64,000 bases of DNA, taken from the NCBI GenBank assembly GCA_949825025.1, contig OX463788.1, positions 34,087,078 through 34,151,077 on the forward strand, written 5' to 3'. Source of the stretch: Siphlonurus alternatus (lineage: Eukaryota > Arthropoda > Insecta > Ephemeroptera > Siphlonuridae). Below are positions 59,221 through 64,000 of the stretch, in pieces; the stretch's first letter is position 1, and each line of letters opens with the position of its first letter. Made by a program: the position numbers and the translations under genes. The notes beneath the pieces are model-generated. The model saw nothing but the letters and a program-made list of their open reading frames with translations. It was not told where the DNA came from and did not search any database.

Positions 59221-60346
59221 CAGGTGCGTAGACACCTCTTGAGAGCTGAACCTTAATTAATAATTAATTAATAAATTTTAAGTGGAAAAAAAACAAAAAT
59301 GGTACTCGATGGACACGATTTAGATAAAATTTTATGAAAAATTTTCTTAAAAAAAAATCTTAAAAAATTTATATCCCCGAAACACATGGCATCGTTAATA
59401 CTACATCTTTAATTTATTTAAAATGCGTCCAGAATTATGATTATTTAAGTATACCATAATTCTGTTATTATAATTAATTATATTATATAGTATTCATTAT
59501 AAGTTATTTATGTTTTTGTATACGAAGACAACAATTTAAAATATATATATGTATAAAAAATGTTGTAAACATTCCCCAACATCATGAAAATTTAAATTAT
59601 ATATATATATATGGTAATTTATTATTTTTTAATTAGTTATATAGGTATATTATATCTTACAATTGCTAGTTTTATTGTCTAATGTATAATAATATTGTAC
59701 ATACCTTTAAATTTGTTATTGAAGTTAACAAAATCCAATTTTTTAAATATATTAATTGTACAGTATATATATATGATCCTTAATGTAATAAATTGATTTT
59801 CCTGTTTTGAAAATTTAAATATAAATATACATTTTATCTTGCTCGCACATCAGTACATCGTCTTACAATGTAGTCTATTTTTTTATAAGAAAAAGTAGTG
59901 ACAAAAATAATGTAACTACATAAATTACGATTTACAAGTATAAGAAATTTGCTGCAACTTTAATGAAAAAAAATAATAGTCCACGCCCTTTTTTCAACAA
60001 TATCGCTCATCATGAAATTAATAAAAATAATATAAAAGTGGTTATTAGATGAAATAATTTATTTAGCTAAAATTATTTACTCAAAGCTTTATTTATTACG
60101 TTGGTGCACGTATTGAAAAGAAATTAAAAAAATGGGATGCAAAAAATATAAAAAAAAAATGCATTAGGCCATACATTCTCTATTATACATAGTACCTTTT
60201 CATAATTTTACTCTAAAAAAATGGGTCGAGTCCTTAAAAAAAACGCGCCTGAGGCCGGGCTATTTTGGGGGGCTGCCTCCAGTGGGCTGTTCTCAATCTT
60301 TATCTTGAGGAACCCCACCCCTTGGACAAATCCTGGCTACGCCAAT
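59221..60346. mobile_element. Second copy of the 51903-53055 hAT element, reversed
   Basis: The left end CAGGTGCGTAGACACC matches the right end of the 51903 copy in inverse orientation. The right end CCTGGCTACGCCA matches its left end. Interior words such as AGAGCTGAACCTTA, ATGGTACTCGATGGACACGA, CATCGTCTTACAAT and CAAAGCTTTATTTATTACG correspond along the whole length. The copies differ at many positions, and the terminal bases and target duplication are eroded (about 60341-60350). The element's right edge is about 24 bases from the splice donor of the Ig exon. Confidence 0.8.
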
Positions 60347-60369
60347 ATTAATGTACGACATAATTATAC

Positions 60370-60560
60370 CTTGGGTGTTGGAGAACGCGAGGTGTGTAGA
60401 AGCCTCGACTTGATGCTCGTTGCCACTGATGTTAAGGGTGAGGAGGCATCGCCAGCGTCCAGATACGGCTGCAGTGGCATCTGCAAGGTCAGCTTTGTCC
60501 CAGGCAAACACCGCGAGACTGCACACACCAGCAGCCGGCTCAGCGAGTGCCCAGAATCTG
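60370..60560 (-). CDS. Ig-superfamily membrane protein, middle exon: second half of an Ig domain
   Basis: Minus strand, phase 2 in and phase 1 out. The frame reads FWALAEPAAGVCSLAVFAWD, then KADLADATAAVSGRWRCLLT, then LNISGNEHQVEASTHLAFSNTQ. The GRWRCLL block is the F strand of an Ig domain, with the second canonical cysteine preceded by a D.A..G.W.C-like pattern. GVCSLAV supplies a further Cys that would pair with the extra Cys of the previous exon. NIS is an N-glycosylation sequon. The acceptor is CCAGCAG, a tandem NAG-NAG (exon start 60560 or 60557), which would add or drop one Ser. The donor is GTATAA (60369). G+C-rich compared with flanks. Confidence 0.8.
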
Positions 60561-60570
60561 CTGGTCAATT

Positions 60571-61549
60571 GTAAAATAATATAACTAAAATAAATATGTA
60601 ATATATATTTTATAATGAATCAAATTTCATGAGAACTTTTATAAATTATATAAATTATATATGAATGGACAAAAGTTACTCCATGCTCCATGCATGCAAC
60701 ACTGGGGAAGTATAATACTTAAAAAAAAAAAAAAAAAAAAACTCTCAAATTGATTACAATTTTATGAACTGATCACAACATGGTTTGTTTTACGTTTCTG
60801 CGATGATTTACTGATTTTTAGCTATTTTTCAACTACTACAGTGTGATCGGTATAGTTTGTTTTCAAACACCCTATGTATAAGAAATTAACGCTACCTGAG
60901 TATAATGTGCTGTCATTTTCATGTAATCAAATACCCGAGGCAGTTATATTTACAGTATTTACATTTAATTTGTTTCCATATAAGTATTACGTTGTGGTAA
61001 CTGCATGCTGAAACTACGTGCGTCTGGCGAGGATTACTGTATATGATTAACATTGTAAAATCATGTAAATGCTCTGTCAGCAGTCACAGCATAATTTTAC
61101 AGAAATGGCAACACCATAATTAGTTGTCAAATACTTTGGAACAAATATAAAAAAATATTTCAACTTCGTAAGGGATTTCTTTCCTAAAATTTTGATAATT
61201 TTTGTGATTCTCCCCATGCCATATCTATTTTAGGTATTGCCGTATCCTCGATGTAAAGAGCAAAATTTTCAGACGTCAGTGCCATCTCTTGGTCCTTTAT
61301 GTCCTCTATATTAAGGTACCTTAAGGTACACCTCAGGTGATAATATATCCAGAAAAATTACATCAATGGGGGTATATACTGTAAATGGACTCTTTTATTA
61401 ATGAGTATTTATAAACCAATCCTTCTATATATCAAAATCTCCTGCTATCAAACACGATTTTCAATATGAACTCTCAAAAATTATCATCAAATTATCGTAG
61501 AAACGTAATAGATTAATTCATTTTTGGGTCGCAGTGAAGTTGCCCTGAC
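60571..61549 (-). other. Ig-gene intron
   Basis: Phase-2 intron of about 990 bases between a GTCAGG donor (61549) and the CCAGCAG acceptor region. Contains an A-run (about 60721-60740); otherwise nothing recognised. Confidence 0.7.
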
Positions 61550-61838
61550 CTCGAGTGTGCGGCTTGAGGGTCGGCGATGCTATCACCGTCGTCTGGCACT
61601 GCGGCCTGGAATCTCAGCCCTCGTGGACCGAGCCAGTGACACGAGGAGAAGGGATGGTCCAGTTGACACGACAGGCTCACCAGGTTCCCGTGCTGCGTGC
61701 GCTGAGCTGCTACTCGTGAGGCACTTCCCAAGTTGCCGGGGCCGGAGCTCCAAACATCCCTCAGCAACGCCATGTCTGGCCAACCGCTTGTATGCGCCAC
61801 CGAAACTGTGACGAACTCAGCGTTTGTATTCCTTCCTG
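61550..61838 (-). CDS. Ig-superfamily membrane protein, upstream exon: first half of an Ig domain
   Basis: Minus strand, phase 1 in and phase 2 out, 289 bases. It begins with the end of a preceding Ig domain (GRNTNAEFVTVSVAH, a G-strand pattern) and a linker. It then starts a new Ig domain: QHGNLVSLSCQLD holds the first canonical cysteine and PFSSCHWLGPRGLRF has the C-x-W-x-x-P-x-G arrangement. The exon ends DSIADPQAAHS. With the next exon this makes one Ig domain of about 95-100 residues carrying two predicted disulfides (LSC to WRC, SSC to GVC). The acceptor is again a tandem NAG-NAG (GCAGCAG, start 61838 or 61835). At least one more upstream exon is needed and is not in the window. Confidence is high for an Ig domain, low for any named family. 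Confidence 0.78.
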
Positions 61839-61953
61839 CTGCAAAGTTTTGCTGATATTATTTTTTTATATACTGTATATGTATGTTATTAACCTTTGGT
61901 GCAATTTTATAAAATAAAAATTAACTTAAGGAAAAGAGTGTAAAATCTAATCT

Positions 61954-61956
<3 letters not shown>

Positions 61957-62041
<85 letters not shown>
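61957..62041. repeat. (TA)n microsatellite
   Basis: About 42 TA units. Confidence 0.95.
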
Positions 62042-62046
<5 letters not shown>

Positions 62047-62339
62047 GTGTTCCACAATTCGTGTCCCAAATGTAACTCGTAAAATGGAATTGCAAAAGTG
62101 CTCGTAGAAACTTCAAATTTCGTACAGTGGTAGTCGAGGGTCCTTTGTTTTGTGTTCTGGCAGTGAAAATTTTTTCCCACCCTTATTTCACCCCTTCTGG
62201 GGGGTGCGTTCCCGTTCTTTATCAAAACCTTATGGGCTTACAATGTTAATGAAAATCAAATAAAAAAATTTTCGAATTTCAGTCTGAAAATTTCCAACTA
62301 GGGGTTTTCGAGTATGAGAAAAACAGTGGTGACCTTATT
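62042..62339. repeat. Unique head next to the 144-bp array
   Basis: Starts ACAGAGTGTTCCACAATTCG, which has the look of a transposon end (compare CAGGGTGTCCC ends elsewhere in the window). It runs into the tandem array without a break. The first diverged array words (GGGTTTTCGAGTATGAGAAA) appear near 62302. Confidence 0.45.
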
Positions 62340-64000
62340 TTTTTTCTGCCATTGACCCTTCACCCCTCGCAGGGGTCAATGTTGACCCCTAGAATGACTT
62401 TTTTTTTAATTCTCCGAATTTGTTGAAATTGATATGATTTTGTGGGTTATCGACGATGACAAAACCCATGAAAACACTTGCGAGTTGATAAAATTGACCC
62501 TTGACCCTCGCAGGGGTCAGTAGTGACCCCTAGAATGACTTTTTTAAAATTCTCCGTTTTCATTGAAATTGATATGCCTCTATGGGTTGTCGAGGATGAC
62601 AAACCCCATGAAAATACCTGCGAATTGATCAAATTGACCCTTGACCCTCGTAGGGGTCAGTGGTGACCCTTGGAAGGATCTTTTTTAAAATTCTCCGAAT
62701 TTTTTGAAATTGATATTCCACTATGGGTTTTCAAGGATGACAAAACCCGTAAAAATACTTGCGAATTAATAAAATTGACCCTTGACCGCTTGTCAGGGTC
62801 AGTGGTGTCCCCTAGAATGACCTTTTTAAAATTTTCCGATTTAGTTGAAATTGATATACTTCTATGGGTTATCGAGGGTGAGAAAACTAATGAAAACACT
62901 TGCGAGTAAATTAAAATAATTATTGATCGATCTCGCAGGGGTCACTGCATGGTGAGCCTTGAAATTAATTTTTCCACATTCTCTCCATTTCATTGAATTT
63001 GATATGCATCTATCGGTTATTGAGAATGGAAAAACCCAAGAAAACATTTGCAAATTCATCAAAATTATTGTTGACCTCGCAGGGGCCACTGGTGACCCTT
63101 GAAATTAATTTTTCCGAATTTTCTCAATTTCATCGAATTTGATATGCCTCTATGGGTTGTTGAGGCAGATAAAATTAATGAAGATGTTTTCAAGTTGGTT
63201 TACATAATTCATTAATTAATCCGCAAGGGTCACTGGTGGCCTCTAGATTTTGAATAAATTTTGAATTATTGTTTTATTAATATCATTATTAAAAAAATTT
63301 AAGTGGGCCAGTCACAATTGGAGAATACTGACTCAGCCACTGTTACATATGGGGTTCGATTAATTTTGTGCTAAATTTTCAGTGGTATACGACTTCAGTT
63401 GGAAAGTTGAAATTTGGCACACAGAAAGCCAAGGGTTGTAAGTTTCAAGGATATTTTTGTTTCTTTAAAAAAAATAAAAAAAAAATCTTCTCTCAACTGT
63501 TTGACGGGTGCATGGATTCATGATTTGCATTTCTTCCTTGTGGGATTTCCCATGTTAAATTAAGTTGATCTGATAGATTTTGTTGCCGATCTCCACCAAA
63601 CCACCAAAATTCGTATTTAAAGGTTTCAGAGTATGCGAGGTCAACAATAAATTTGATGAATTTGCAAATATTTTCATGGGTTTTTCCATTCTTAATAACC
63701 GATAGATGCATATCATATTCAATGAAATTGAGAGAATGTGGAAAAATTAATTTCAAGGCTCACCATGCAGTGACCCCTGCAAGTTCAATAATTATTTTAA
63801 TTTACTCGCAAGTATTTTCATTAGCTTTCTCGTCCTCGATAACCCATAGAGGTATATCAATTTCAACAAATTCGGAGAATTTTAAAAATATCCTGTCAAG
63901 GGTCACCACTGACCCCTACGAGGGTCAAGGGTCAATTTTATCAATTCGTAAGTATTTTCATGGGTTTTGTCAACCTCGACAACCCATACAAGCATATCAA
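62340..64000. repeat. Inverted tandem array of about 144-bp units, open to the right edge
   Basis: About seven direct units between 62340 and 63240 each contain ACCCTCGCAGGGGTCA, GTGACCCCTAGAATGAC, AAATTCTCCGAATTT, GAAATTGATATGCCTCTATG, GGTTATCGAGGATGACAAAA and CATGAAAACACTTGCGAG. Period is roughly 140-147 bases. Divergence rises from left to right. After a non-repetitive stretch (about 63250-63620) the same units return in inverted orientation from about 63625 to the window end, beginning with the most diverged type. The whole is therefore a large palindrome made of tandem repeats. Short frames of up to about 80 residues are open on both strands because the period is near a multiple of three. 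They are repetitive and I do not call them genes. Confidence 0.8.

Noticed and set aside
61524..61811. Plus-strand 95-residue frame, and a second minus-strand frame at 61583-61783
   Set aside because: Both are shadows of the minus-strand Ig exon, which has the correct splice phases and Ig motifs.

Overview
This is an AT-rich (roughly 70% A+T by eye), intron-rich and repeat-dense animal nuclear sequence. The genes point to an arthropod, an insect or a crustacean. The strongest clue is a membrane-anchored GH37 trehalase of the insect Treh-2 kind. No prokaryotic, organellar or viral organisation is visible, and no species can be named from the sequence alone.

Three protein-coding genes can be supported, all split by introns. 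(1) mRpS33, mitochondrial small-subunit ribosomal protein S33, plus strand. Its coding exons at 665-915 and 39229-39331 join in phase into a 117-residue protein across one intron of about 38.3 kb. (2) Trehalase (Treh), plus strand. Six coding exons run from 39498 to 51397, and the start codon lies only 166 bases after the mRpS33 stop. Every junction is phase-compatible and the spliced product is about 625 residues: signal peptide, both trehalase signatures, the glycine-rich motif, a transmembrane helix and a short basic cytoplasmic tail. (3) The 3' end of an immunoglobulin-superfamily single-pass membrane protein, minus strand. Exons at about 61838-61550, 60560-60370 and 57195-56771 encode the end of one Ig domain, one complete Ig domain, a transmembrane helix and a tail of about 110 residues. 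Its upstream exons lie beyond the right edge. Treh and the Ig gene converge on the interval 51.4-56.8 kb.

Most of the rest is transposon-derived or simple repeat. The giant mRpS33 intron holds LINE remnants (about 5881-6880; 20866-21194 with 25063-25310), a piggyBac-like TTAA element (7239-8158), a hAT-like element with a 7-bp target duplication (8383-9116) and a palindromic MITE family with one nested cluster (4424-5087) and one clean copy (30699-31029). It also holds several further foldbacks and two very large inverted-repeat elements (17181-19903 and 21195-25062). The second large element has ends built from a 15-bp GGACGAAATACCCCC minisatellite, carries a dead mariner in its loop, and has itself split a LINE. 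The trehalase introns carry a mariner-type MITE (40663-41208), two small foldbacks, a hAT MITE with a perfect 8-bp duplication (45844-46386) and a TTAA MITE (46693-47149). Downstream are a 1.15-kb hAT element with an 8-bp duplication (51903-53055), a second copy of it (59221-60346) ending about 24 bases from an Ig-exon splice donor, a 5S-rRNA-derived SINE (57665-58017), and an inverted tandem array of about 144-bp units reaching the right edge (62340-64000). Long (TA)n and (ATTT)n tracts are scattered throughout.

No CRISPR array, operon, prophage or confident RNA gene was found. The points I consider most worth checking are the 38-kb intron in a 117-residue housekeeping gene, the tandem splice donor that could switch the trehalase tail on or off, the compound foldback at 21-25 kb, and the inverted 144-bp array that stays open in several frames.
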